Shown: positions 27,197 through 37,123 of the stretch, piece after piece
Position numbering within the stretch: position 1 is the first letter of the stretch
Layout: every line of letters starts with the position of its first letter
Program-made: the position numbers and the translations under genes
The notes under the pieces: model-generated
Databases searched by the model: none
What the model was told of the DNA's origin: nothing
Seen by the model: the letters and a program-made list of their open reading frames with translations, nothing else
Origin: Methylumidiphilus sp963753955
GTDB lineage: Bacteria > Pseudomonadota > Gammaproteobacteria > Methylococcales > Methylococcaceae
DNA length: 64,000 bases
Assembly: GCA_963753955.1 (NCBI GenBank)
Contig: CAVWEM010000013.1
Span: 62,001-126,000, forward strand
Reading direction: 5' to 3'

Positions 27197-27805
27197 TTAT
27201 CGCAGTTTGCAAGCAAATGTCATCCGCGCCGCCAGCTCACGCAACGCTTGGCCGCGATGGCTCAACTGGTTCTTGGTCTCAGGGGGCAATTCGGCGGAGG
27301 AGCAGCCTTGGCTGGGGACGAAAAACAGCGGGTCGTAGCCGAAACCGCCGCTCCCGCAGAGTTCGCGCAGGATTCGGCCTTCCCAGACGCCTTCGCCGAC
27401 CAAGGGTTCGGGATCGTCGGCGTCACGTAAATAGACCATGACGCAACGGAAGCGGGCGATGCGCGAATCGTCCGCTATCCCTGCCATATCACGCAGCAGT
27501 TTTGCGTTATTGGCCGCATCTGAAGCGCCTTCCCCGGCATAGCGGGCGGAGAACACGCCGGGCGCACCGCCCAAGGCATCGACCTCCAAGCCGGAATCGT
27601 CGGCAATGGTGGGCAGGCCCGAAGCCAAGGCCGCATGGCGGGCCTTGATGAGCGCGTTTTCCAGGAAGCTCAGGCCGGTCTCCTCCGCTTCCACTTCGGT
27701 GAAGGTGGCCTGCGGCAGGATCTCCCTGTCCATCCCGGAAAGCAGGGCTTGGATTTCGCGGATTTTTCCGGGGTTGTTGCTGGCGAGTACGACCTGTTTT
27801 GCCAT
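27197..27805 (-). CDS. rdgB: XTP/dITP pyrophosphatase
   Basis: A 202-residue Ham1-family enzyme that hydrolyses non-canonical purine triphosphates (dITP, XTP) to monophosphates and keeps them out of DNA. The start motif VVLASNNPGKIREIQALL, LPTIADDSGLEVDALGGAPGV with the catalytic Asp, and the C-terminal GFGYDPLFFVP and LSHRGQALREL are intact. Normal length, unbroken frame. Confidence 0.95.
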   Translation of the reverse strand: MAKQVVLASNNPGKIREIQALLSGMDREILPQATFTEVEAEETGLSFLENALIKARHAALASGLPTIADDSGLEVDALGGAPGVFSARYAGEGASDAANNAKLLRDMAGIADDSRIARFRCVMVYLRDADDPEPLVGEGVWEGRILRELCGSGGFGYDPLFFVPSQGCSSAELPPETKNQLSHRGQALRELAARMTFACKLR

Positions 27806-27877
27806 GTTCCGTCCGAATCGAGTTTGTGAGCATTGTAGCCGTCTTTATGTGACAGGCTGAAAAACAGTCTTTTTCCT

Positions 27878-28279
27878 TTAGGCTTGGTTGATCATATGGG
27901 TGGCGGTCTGCGTCAAGGCCTGGCGGAGCAATTCGCGCAGTTCCGCGTCCATGGGCGTCTCGTCCAAGGCTTGGTTCATGCACAACATCCATTGGTCGCG
28001 CTCCGCCACGCCGATGGGAAAAGGAAAATGCCGTGCGCGCAGGCGCGGATGGCCGTATTCCTCGACGAACAAATCAGGCCCGCCCAGCCAGCCGGAGAGA
28101 AACTTGAACAACTTGGCCGTAGCCCCACCCAAGTCAGCGGCGTGCATTTTGCGGATGCCCCGTGCCTGCGGCAATTCATTCATCAGTTCGTAAAAACGCT
28201 CCACCAATTGGCGCAGCACGGCCTCGCCGCCTAGGCGTTCATAAGGGGTTTTAATGGGTGTCGCTTCAATTTCAGCCAT
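27878..28279 (-). CDS. Group II truncated haemoglobin
   Basis: A 133-residue haem protein of the trHbO class. YERLGGEAVLRQLVERFYELM, the CD-E region, LSGWLGGPDLFVEEYGHPRLRARHFPFPIG with the proximal His and the conserved Trp in WMLCMNQAL identify the class. These proteins bind O2 or NO and are linked to micro-oxic respiration or NO detoxification. It stands alone between rdgB and the divergent sseA. Confidence 0.9.
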   Translation of the reverse strand: MAEIEATPIKTPYERLGGEAVLRQLVERFYELMNELPQARGIRKMHAADLGGATAKLFKFLSGWLGGPDLFVEEYGHPRLRARHFPFPIGVAERDQWMLCMNQALDETPMDAELRELLRQALTQTATHMINQA

Positions 28280-28404
28280 GGTTGCTTGGGTTATGTTGGA
28301 GAATGGCAGTCAGTGGGCGCGATTGTAGGATGGGGCCAAGGCCCATGTCCATGCGGCACATCGCACCCTATTCCGCATCCCGGCTTGGCAAACGCCTTAT
28401 GCCT

Positions 28405-28410
28405 TATAAT
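28405..28410 (+). promoter_or_regulatory. Predicted -10 element for sseA
   Basis: A perfect TATAAT at 28405-28410 lies 30 bp before the sseA start. The nearest -35-like sequence, TTGGCA (28385-28390), is only 14 bp upstream, too close for an ideal promoter, so this is tentative. Confidence 0.4.
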
Positions 28411-28440
28411 GCGGCAAGAAGCATCTGAATTGAGGAAACC

Positions 28441-29386
28441 ATGGCCACCGAAAAACAATCTCCCCTAGTCAGCACTGAATGGCTGGCCGAAAACTTAAAC
28501 GCCAAAGATTTGGCCGTGCTGGATGCCAGCTTCTTCCTGCCCAACCAAAACCGCGATGCCAAGGCCGAATACCGGCAAGCCCACATCCCTGGCGCGTTGT
28601 TCTTCGACATCGACGAAATCGCCGACCATGGCACCCACCTGCCGCATATGCTGCCCCGCCCGGAGCAATTCACTGACGCGGCGGGCAAGCTGGGCATAGG
28701 CGATGACACCCTGGTCGTCGTCTACGACAGCAATTTCTTCATGGCCTCGGCCCGTGTCTGGTGGACGTTTCGTGTGTTCGGCCATGACAAGGTGGCGGTG
28801 CTGGACGGCGGCATCGCCCGCTGGCTTCAAGAAGGCCGGACAGTAAACAGCGAACCGGTCACACCGCAAGCGCAAAGCTTCAAAGCCGGCTTCCGTCCCG
28901 AACTCGTCCGTGACCTCGAACAAGTGAAAGCCCTGCTAACCCAGCCCGACGCGCAAATCCTTGATGCCCGAGGCCCAGGCCGCTTCCATGGCACCGAACC
29001 GGAACCCAGGCCCGGGAGTGCGTGGTGGCCACATGCCCGGCAGCCGCAACCTGCCCTTTAAAACATTGTCCGACGAAGCCCGCTTTTGCCTGAAACCCTT
29101 GGCGGAACTGGAAACGCTGTACCGGCAGACCGGCGTGGACATCTCCAAACCGATTGTCACCACATGCGGCACGGGCGTGACGGCTTCGATTTTGGCTTTG
29201 GGTCTGTATTTGCTGGGCAATGAGAGTGTCGCAGTGTATGACGGTTCTTGGACGGAATGGGGCGCGAGGGAGGATGTGCCGGTGGAGAAATCCCAAGCCG
29301 GGTGCCCCTTTTATAAATGCGCCAAGGTTTTTTTAGCCACGGCCCGGCCCGCTTGCTTTTCCAGCAAGGAAACGGATAATGCCTAG
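28441..29386 (+). CDS. sseA: Thiosulfate/3-mercaptopyruvate sulfurtransferase, one frameshift
   Basis: A two-domain rhodanese that moves sulfane sulfur from 3-mercaptopyruvate or thiosulfate. The first domain includes LDASFFLPNQNRDAKAEYRQAHIPGALFFDIDEIAD. The second reads ILDARGPGRFHGTEPEPRPG, then after a frame change near 29015 VRGGHMPGSRNLPF and the active-site loop TTCGTGVTASILAL. The loop CGTGVTA is closest to the mercaptopyruvate type (CG[S/T]GVTA). GAGG precedes the ATG. The tail after VPVEK is longer than usual. Confidence 0.88.
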
Positions 29387-29430
29387 CCACTGTATCCATT
29401 GCAAGCTGACCATCATATACGGAGATACCG

Positions 29431-31209
29431 TTGGCGACGCTGATTCCTGCCTTAAGCACCTGCCTGCCGAAGATGACCTCGGGCGAGAAACGCCTCGCCC
29501 GCAGGCTCGAAGATAAACTCGAAGACGATTATCTGTGTTGGTATGACGTGCCGGTCGGCCCGACCGTGCAGCATCCCGATTTCATCGTGCTACACCCGCG
29601 CCGGGGAATTTTAATATTGGAGGTCAAAGATTGGCGCTTGGACACCATCCGCAACGCTGACCGCGATGGTTTTTCCCTGATTCTCCAGTCCGGCTTGAAG
29701 CGGGTGGTTAATCCTCTGGAACAAGCCCGGCAATATGCCCATGCGGTGGCTAACGCATTGAAAGCCGATCCGCAATTGACCCATGCCAACGGCCCCCGCC
29801 GGGGCCAATTGTTATTCCCTTGGGGCTATGGCGTGGTGTTGCCGAACATCAGCCGCAGGCAGTTTGATTCTAGTGATTTAGGCGAGGTGTTGGAGCCGCA
29901 CCATGTCATCTGTTTCGATGAGATGGGCGAGAATGTGGAGGCTGAGGACTTTCAGAAGCGGCTCTGGGGCATGTTCAACCTCGCGTTTTTCTCCCTGCTT
30001 TCCCTGCCGCAAATCGACCGCATCCGCTGGTTGCTGTTTCCCGAAATTCGCATCGTCAGCCAAGCGGATATGTTCGACCAGCCCAAAACCTCGCCACCCG
30101 AAGAATTGCTGCGGGTGATGGATTTGCAGCAAGAGCAGCTTGCCCGCAGCCTAGGCGAAGGGCATCGGGTCATCCATGGCGTCGCCGGTTCCGGCAAGAC
30201 TTTGATCTTGGGCTACCGCGCCGAGCAACTCGCCAAAGTCTGCGCCAAACCCATCCTCGTGCTGTGTTACAACCAAACCCTGGCAAAGCGGCTGGCCCGT
30301 TCGATGGAAGCGAAGGGGGTACAGGACAAAGTCCATGTGCATCATTTCCACCAATGGTGCCGCGCCCAATTGATGGCCTACCACGTCGGCCTGCCCGCTC
30401 CGCGAGAGGATCGGCGCGAGTTTTTCGAGGTCATGGTGAAACGGCTTATCGCGGCGGTGGAGCGGAAGATGATTCCTTCCGCACAATACGAGGCCGTGTT
30501 GATCGACGAAGGCCACGACTTCGATCCGGAATGGTTCAAGCTGGTCGTGCAAATGGTCGATCCGGCCAGCAATTCTTTGCTGGTGTTGTACGACGATGCC
30601 CAATCCATCTACAACCGGGGCCGCAAGCAGAAATTCCGCTTCAAAAGCGTCGGCATCCAAGCCCAAGGCCGCACGACGATCTTGCGCGTCAATTACCGCA
30701 ACACTCGGGAAATCCTTGATTTAGCCTCTCGCATCGCCAGCGACCTGCTACACCCGGAATCAGCGGATGAAGATGGTGTGCCACTATTGGCCCCGGTCAG
30801 CGCCGGTCGCTCCGGGCCGAAGCCGCAAATCATCAAATTCCCCAGGCTGCGGGATGAGGCCGAGTACATCGCCGACCAGTTCAAGCAAGCCCATCAAAAC
30901 GGCCTGCCTTGGCGGGACATGGCGGTCATTTACCATGACTACCCCACGGTCGGGCAGGAAGTGCTGCGGATTCTCCGCGCCCGGCAAGTGCCTGTGACCT
31001 ATCACAAGCAGGCGACATTCGCGCAAAACGAGGACACCGTGAAATTCCTGACCATGCACAGTTGCAAGGGCTTGGAATTCCCGTTGGTGGCGATACCCGG
31101 CGTCAAAGAATCAGGGCCGAATGCCTACCTGACCCCAGAAGATGTCCGGCTGCTGTATGTGGCGATGACGCGGGCCACCCATGAGTTGATGGTGAGTGGG
31201 CCGGGGTAG
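29431..31209 (+). CDS. NERD-domain superfamily I helicase
   Basis: A 592-residue protein. The NERD nuclease-related domain is near residues 15-130 (HPDFIVLHPRRGILILEVKDW, with the E-V-K of a PD-(D/E)XK core). A UvrD/Rep-like helicase follows, with Walker A HGVAGSGKTLIL, Walker B VLIDEGHDF, motif IV VNYRNTREI, and C-terminal MHSCKGLEFPLVAI and LLYVAMTRATHELMVS. The TTG start at 29431 has GGAGA 5 nt upstream and lies 44 nt after sseA. Such fusions are thought to act in DNA repair or phage defence. No partner gene is recognised beside it. GC content is like that of its neighbours. Confidence 0.85.
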   Translation: MATLIPALSTCLPKMTSGEKRLARRLEDKLEDDYLCWYDVPVGPTVQHPDFIVLHPRRGILILEVKDWRLDTIRNADRDGFSLILQSGLKRVVNPLEQARQYAHAVANALKADPQLTHANGPRRGQLLFPWGYGVVLPNISRRQFDSSDLGEVLEPHHVICFDEMGENVEAEDFQKRLWGMFNLAFFSLLSLPQIDRIRWLLFPEIRIVSQADMFDQPKTSPPEELLRVMDLQQEQLARSLGEGHRVIHGVAGSGKTLILGYRAEQLAKVCAKPILVLCYNQTLAKRLARSMEAKGVQDKVHVHHFHQWCRAQLMAYHVGLPAPREDRREFFEVMVKRLIAAVERKMIPSAQYEAVLIDEGHDFDPEWFKLVVQMVDPASNSLLVLYDDAQSIYNRGRKQKFRFKSVGIQAQGRTTILRVNYRNTREILDLASRIASDLLHPESADEDGVPLLAPVSAGRSGPKPQIIKFPRLRDEAEYIADQFKQAHQNGLPWRDMAVIYHDYPTVGQEVLRILRARQVPVTYHKQATFAQNEDTVKFLTMHSCKGLEFPLVAIPGVKESGPNAYLTPEDVRLLYVAMTRATHELMVSGPG

Positions 31210-31362
31210 GGTTTATCCCACAGCCTGAGGAACACCCCCCCCTTTTGCATTCCAGCATTCCATTGGTGGCGCATTCGCCCGCTTGGGATTCGGCAGAAAC
31301 CGATGAGGAGATTGGACACCTAATAATGCGAACCTGATCTTGCAATCCAACCCCGCCGTGAT

Positions 31363-31384
31363 AAAGGCTTGCGGCCTTTTTTTT
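31363..31384 (+). terminator. Intrinsic terminator ahead of the transketolase gene
   Basis: AAAGGC (31363-31368) pairs with GCCTTT (31374-31379) around a 5-nt loop and is followed by a T run to 31384. It ends the helicase transcript or attenuates the next gene, which starts about 100 nt later. The 276-nt gap between the two genes holds nothing else recognised. Confidence 0.75.
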
Positions 31385-31485
31385 ATGGCGAACTTGGCAA
31401 GGAAGCTATATCTTTAGCCGGATGTCTCGCGCTCATGGCGAGGCATGTCCATACCAAAAACACAAACATTCGGAAAAACAGCAAC

Positions 31486-33396
<1,911 letters not shown>

Positions 33397-33414
33397 TACC
33401 AGCTATTGACGTAG

Positions 33415-33443
33415 GGTGGGCAACGGGGGTTTTGTTGCCCACC
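33415..33443. repeat. REP-like palindrome
   Basis: GGTGGGCAAC (33415-33424) and GTTGCCCACC (33434-33443) are perfect 10-bp arms around GGGGGTTTT, preceded by GTA. It follows the transketolase stop and marks the left edge of an AT-richer accessory patch. It could also act as a terminator. Confidence 0.75.
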
Positions 33444-33487
33444 TTATATCTCAGCTTTCAAGTGATAAAAATACAAGGAGAAACTTC

Positions 33488-34546
33488 GTGTTATATAAAC
33501 TTACGGTTGGCAATGCCGGGGCCAACGATCTTGAACCACTCCCTTTTCTTGATTTCGCGGACTTAGGAAAAGTAGAAAAAGATCTGGAAGTACTTTTGGC
33601 CTCTCATTTGTTGGATGTCCTTTTTGAAGGTGCAGCACTAATGCCTGTGTTTCAAGAACGTCGAATGCAGGCTGAAGCTGATTTATATGCCCTTAACAGT
33701 GCTGGCGATCTCTCGATTTTTGAAATAAAACGTGGCGTTGCGGGCGCAGACGCAATGTTACAGGCGCTTAGATATGCTCAAGAGGCTGGTCTTTGGACTT
33801 TCAATACGCTCCAAGACAAGTTTAGAACGTACTGCAACAACGCCACGGCTAATCTGGCGGAGTCCCATCGAGAGGCTTTCAACTTGGAAAGACCTTTGTT
33901 GCCTTCTGAGTTCAACAAACGGCAGCATTTCCTTATTGTTGGTAATTCTGCAAACGATACACTAATTAATGCCGTTGACTACTGGAAGCAACGTGGGCTT
34001 TCGGTCGATTTCCTGCCTTATCGCATTTATACCATTGGCGAGCAAAATTATTTCGAGTTTTTTGCGCTCCCCTATGATCGTCATATTAACCCTGCCCTTC
34101 TTAAAGGGGTGCTTTTTGACACGAATCGAAGTTGGGATTTTCTAAAGGCTCAAGGTGGTTATGGCTGCCTTCAGGAAATGATGAGTAAATCTAGAGTATC
34201 GGCCTATGGTGATCGCAAAGAAGCGGTTTGTTGCTTTTCACCCGGTGACTTTGTGTTCTATTCCCACGTTGGTCACGGTATCGTAGGGGCTGCGAAGATA
34301 AAAGGCAAAAGCATCAATAAAGTTAACCACGATGAATATGATGATGAGTGGTTTTGGAATGTTGAACTTCTAACACCCGTTCCAATAGATTTTACAAAGA
34401 TTCCAGCACTAAGTTTTAGCGAAGTAACAAGCCTTCTCGGAAAGGGCTTTTACTGGGCAAGAACCGATAAGCGACCTTACCTCATGCACGATGAATCTGA
34501 GCTTTTGCTTAAAGAGCTAAAGAGGGTTATTTCGTCCACTACTTAG
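33488..34546 (+). CDS. PD-(D/E)XK nuclease-like protein, probably acquired
   Basis: A 352-residue protein read from GTG at 33488, with GGAG 7 nt upstream. The motif MQAEADLYALNSAGDLSIFEIKRGVAGAD near residues 58-86 has the E...D...E-I-K layout of a NucS/RecB-like nuclease core. The second half (CCFSPGDFVFYSHVGHGIVGAAKIKGK, then DDEWFWNVELLTPVPID) resembles an EVE/PUA-like base-recognition fold, but I cannot confirm this. Base composition is clearly more AT-rich than neighbouring genes, and the gene sits beside REP and IS debris, both signs of transfer. A restriction or defence role is plausible but inferred. Confidence 0.65.
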   Translation: MLYKLTVGNAGANDLEPLPFLDFADLGKVEKDLEVLLASHLLDVLFEGAALMPVFQERRMQAEADLYALNSAGDLSIFEIKRGVAGADAMLQALRYAQEAGLWTFNTLQDKFRTYCNNATANLAESHREAFNLERPLLPSEFNKRQHFLIVGNSANDTLINAVDYWKQRGLSVDFLPYRIYTIGEQNYFEFFALPYDRHINPALLKGVLFDTNRSWDFLKAQGGYGCLQEMMSKSRVSAYGDRKEAVCCFSPGDFVFYSHVGHGIVGAAKIKGKSINKVNHDEYDDEWFWNVELLTPVPIDFTKIPALSFSEVTSLLGKGFYWARTDKRPYLMHDESELLLKELKRVISSTT

Positions 34547-34647
34547 CGAACGGTGCGCGGTGCGCACGAGACTGTGAAAGAATCCACCCTGTCTCTTCGA
34601 GATTTTGGCATAATATTGGCGATTATCCTATTGAATAAAAAGGGCAA

Positions 34648-34752
34648 ATGATGCCGAGAACCTACAAGGCGGGACAGCACCGCGGGCAGGGGATGCTGCT
34701 GCCCCCCTGCATCGACGACTACGTTGCTGAAGGCAACCCCGTCAGCCCGTAG
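34648..34752 (+). pseudogene. N-terminal fragment of an IS1182-type transposase
   Basis: Only 34 codons remain. KAGQHRGQGMLLPPCIDDYV followed by AEGNPVSP resembles the conserved N-terminus of IS1182-family DDE transposases, which read xxDRxQxxLLPxxLDDYVxxDNPVR. The frame stops just where a REP palindrome begins at 34756. Upstream (34600-34640) is AT-rich. The catalytic domain is absent. Confidence 0.55.
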
Positions 34753-34755
34753 CCC

Positions 34756-34838
34756 GTAGGTTGGGGTGAGGAACGAACCCCAACACTTCCCGGACGGCGC
34801 GGCATTATGTTGGGGTTCCTTGCGTCACCCCAACCTAC
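34756..34838. repeat. REP element type A, copy 1
   Basis: The outer arms GTAGGTTGGGGTGA and TCACCCCAACCTAC are inverted. An inner pair GAACCCCAACA / TGTTGGGGTTC gives a second stem. A near-identical copy follows 30 bp later, just upstream of a RAYT gene, the arrangement of a REP doublet. Confidence 0.85.
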
Positions 34839-34868
34839 AAAGGTTGAATTGCCGAAACCAAAACTTGC

Positions 34869-34950
34869 GTGGGTTGAGGTGGGGAACGAACCCCAACATT
34901 CCCCTGATGGCGGGGCATTATGTTGGGGTTCCTGCGTCACCCCAACCTAC
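34869..34950. repeat. REP element type A, copy 2
   Basis: It has the same layout as the copy at 34756, with the left end changed to GTGGGTTGAGGTGGGGAACG and the right end TCACCCCAACCTAC identical. The inner stem GAACCCCAACA / TGTTGGGGTTC is kept. It ends 19 bp before the RAYT start. Confidence 0.85.
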
Positions 34951-34969
34951 CTTTTTCGGGGGAAACATT

Positions 34970-35509
34970 ATGCAATATCGGCGGGCCAGGGTTGCGGGTG
35001 GAACCTATTTCTTTACCGTGAACCTTGCCGAGCGAAACCGCAAACTGTTGGTCGAATATATTGACTTTCTGCGCGAGATGGTGCGTAAAGTCAAAATCGC
35101 ACACCCATTCCACATTGATGCCATGGTGGTGTTGCCCGATCATCTTCATGCCCTATGGATTCTGCCGGAAGGTGATTCCGATTATGAAACGCGATGGATG
35201 TTAATCAAAACAGGATTCTCGCGGAAAATACCCAAGAACGAACGCATCAATAAAAGCCGTGTGCTTAAAGGTGAGCGTGGCATTTGGCAAAGGCGTTATT
35301 GGGAGCATGTTATTCGCGATGACTGGGATTTTGAAAAACATGTGGACTATATCCATTTCAATCCCGTCAAACACAAGCTTGTCGAATGTGCCATTGATTG
35401 GCCTTACTCAACATTCCACCGATATGTTAAAGATGGAATTTATCCTGGCAATTGGGCTATGTCACCAGAAATGCAGGAATCTTTTTCCGTTTTGGGTGAG
35501 CTATTCTAA
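34970..35509 (+). CDS. REP-associated tyrosine transposase (RAYT)
   Basis: A 179-residue Y1 transposase of the IS200/IS605-like RAYT group, a single-copy domesticated enzyme that can cut single-stranded REP DNA. N-terminal QYRRARVAGGTYFFTVNLAERN, the metal motif VVLPDHLHALW (HxH), and KHVDYIHFNPVKHKLVE with the catalytic Tyr are all intact, so it could be active. The ATG follows a REP doublet directly. Base composition is lower in GC than the core genes. Confidence 0.9.
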   Translation: MQYRRARVAGGTYFFTVNLAERNRKLLVEYIDFLREMVRKVKIAHPFHIDAMVVLPDHLHALWILPEGDSDYETRWMLIKTGFSRKIPKNERINKSRVLKGERGIWQRRYWEHVIRDDWDFEKHVDYIHFNPVKHKLVECAIDWPYSTFHRYVKDGIYPGNWAMSPEMQESFSVLGELF

Positions 35510-35512
35510 TTT

Positions 35513-35670
35513 GTAGGGCCGTATGGCGGGTTAGGCGCGTCTCGGTAATGCGTGATGTCACCGGATTCGAACGCACCGTAACCCGCCACCTCGCGTAATT
35601 GGCGGGTTACGGTGCGCGGGTGAATCGGAGGTATTGCCTGGTTTTGTGCGGCGCACCTAACCCGCCCTAC
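35513..35670. repeat. REP element type B
   Basis: The outer arms GGCGGGTTAGGCGCG (from 35526) and GCGCACCTAACCCGCCCTAC (35651-35670) are inverted, with GTAGGGC at the left end (35513). An inner palindrome pairs CGCACCGTAACCCGCCA (35572-35588) with TGGCGGGTTACGGTGCG (35600-35616), 17 bp and perfect. It differs in sequence from type A and stands before the second RAYT copy. Confidence 0.85.
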
Positions 35671-35700
35671 GACGATTCGCTTAAACCTAAAGGTATTGCG

Positions 35701-36190
35701 ATGCCTGATTATCGGCGTGTTTTTATTCCGGGCGGGACATGCTTTTTCACGGTGGCTTTACTGGAAAGGCGCTTACGGCTTTTGACTGAACACATTGACG
35801 CTCTACGCGAGGCTTTCCGTGTCGTCAAAGCTGAGCGGCCATTCACGATTGAAGCCATCGTCATTCTGCCAGAACATTTGCATTGTCTATGGACATTGCC
35901 GCCGGATGATACGGATTATTCAACTCGTTGCGGCTGATAAAATCGCGATTTTCACGGAGCCTAGTGGTGGGAGAGAGATTATCTTCGCGACGGCGATTAA
36001 AACGGGAGAGGGGCATTTGGCAAAGGCGTTTTTTTCGAACATACGATCCGAAACCAAGCAGATTTCGACTCGCATTTTGATTACATTCATTACAATCCAG
36101 ACAAACATGGTTGGGGATCACAAACTCTCGATTGGCCCTATTCAAGTTTTCACCGCTTTGTTGAAGCAGGGATTTATCCTTCTTACAAAC
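35701..36190 (+). pseudogene. Second RAYT, frameshifted
   Basis: MPDYRRVFIPGGTCFFTVALLERRLRLL and VILPEHLHCLW (HxH) read in one frame to about 35925, where it breaks at DTDYSTRCG. Further on, FDYIHYNP with the catalytic Tyr and LDWPYSSFHRFVEAGIYPSY are recognisable in other frames. Several frame changes lie between 35925 and 36060. Sequence error could again be the cause, but more changes than in most nearby genes are needed, and this type is often degenerate. Confidence 0.75.
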
Positions 36191-36233
36191 CCCGTAGGGC
36201 TTTGGCTCTGCGCACGGCAAGCCTTGCATTCCC

Positions 36234-36542
36234 TCACTGTTCCATCCCAATCTCCTGCGCCAACACCCATGGCGCGACAACCACCGCCCAGAATTCGGCT
36301 TGGGTTTCGTGCCATCTTAGGGCGTCTTCGGTGTTGGCTTTGGTGACTTGGCCGCTTTCCAACCAAGCGACAAATTGGGCTTTGTCGTCTTCGGCCATCG
36401 CGGCGGCGACTTCGAGCAAATCCAACTCCGCCGCGACTTTCACGACCACGCCCCGGGCAAAATGGCGCTCGGCCTCGGCCCAAGTCAAGCGGCCAGTTTC
36501 AAGATTCAGATGGGAGAGAAATTCCGCGTTGGGTGCGTTCAT
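36234..36542 (-). CDS. DUF2288 family protein
   Basis: A 102-residue soluble helical protein. NLETGRLTWAEAERHFARGVVVKVAAELDLLEVAAAMAEDD and the C-terminal WHETQAEFWAVVVAPWVLAQEI match the DUF2288 pattern of W-x-E-L and VVxPWVL blocks. The start MNAPNAEFLSHL at 36542 is preferred. An upstream in-frame extension encodes only a palindromic repeat. Function unknown. Confidence 0.85.
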   Translation of the reverse strand: MNAPNAEFLSHLNLETGRLTWAEAERHFARGVVVKVAAELDLLEVAAAMAEDDKAQFVAWLESGQVTKANTEDALRWHETQAEFWAVVVAPWVLAQEIGMEQ

Positions 36543-36613
36543 TGGAAGGGCTGCAAGCATCTGGCTTCGAGGCGGGTTCTTCTGCTGGGCGAGGTTCAAG
36601 CCCTCACCCCCAA

Positions 36614-36636
36614 CCCCTCTCCCGCTGGGAGAGGGG
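36614..36636. repeat. Palindrome of the CCCTCTCCC/GGGAGAGGG family
   Basis: CCCCTCTCCC and GGGAGAGGGG are perfect 10-bp arms around GCT, between DUF2288 and a small membrane protein. Left of it is CCCTCACCCCCAA, a common flank of this family in proteobacteria. Confidence 0.8.
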
Positions 36637-36645
36637 AGCAAACGC

Positions 36646-37044
36646 TTATTGGTGATGGACACCCGCCGGGGCCGCGCCGGAGGAAGTCTGCACGGCTTCT
36701 TTTAGGATGGCGATGCGGTCGTCGATTTTCAGCAGGGTGATGCCTTGATCCATCACATAACGGCATTCGGCGTGCTTGACCGTGCCGATGTTGTTCCAGA
36801 TGAGTTTGACGAACAGCCGGTGGTCGCTTTCCGACTCGCTGGGGGAGTAAGGGTTGACGCCGGTTTCCTGTTTGACCGCCGCCGTGCATTTGTCTAGGGC
36901 CAGGCTGCTCATCAGGCTGGAAGTCATCAGGAACGCACCCGATTTTTTCTCCTGGTCGGTCTCCTTGGTGGTGCCGATGATGACAAAACCGACGACCATG
37001 ACGCCTAGGACGGCGATCAACGCTTTGACTACTTGTGATTCCAT
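36646..37044 (-). CDS. Small membrane-anchored hypothetical protein
   Basis: A 132-residue protein starting MESQVVKALIAVLGVMVVGFVIIGTTK, so one N-terminal membrane anchor or uncleaved signal. The soluble part holds two Cys (LDKCTAAVKQE and KHAECRYVMD) that could form a disulfide if exported. No family recognised. It is on the same strand as dbpA upstream (79 nt gap) and could be cotranscribed. Confidence 0.6.
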   Translation of the reverse strand: MESQVVKALIAVLGVMVVGFVIIGTTKETDQEKKSGAFLMTSSLMSSLALDKCTAAVKQETGVNPYSPSESESDHRLFVKLIWNNIGTVKHAECRYVMDQGITLLKIDDRIAILKEAVQTSSGAAPAGVHHQ

Positions 37045-37123
37045 GGATTGCCTCTGTTGTTCTAAAGATTATTGGGACAGTTCCGACTATAGCAAAAAAA
37101 TCGTTCATTCGTAGGAAAGGCGT

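Noticed and set aside
34756..34950. Possible short CRISPR array, because two like units are spaced by 30 bp
   Set aside because: There are only two units, each over 80 bp with internal stems, and no cas gene. A REP doublet explains them.
35572..35616. Possible operator, because of a perfect 17-bp inverted repeat
   Set aside because: It lies inside a longer REP-type element with outer inverted arms and stands before a RAYT gene, so a REP is the better reading.
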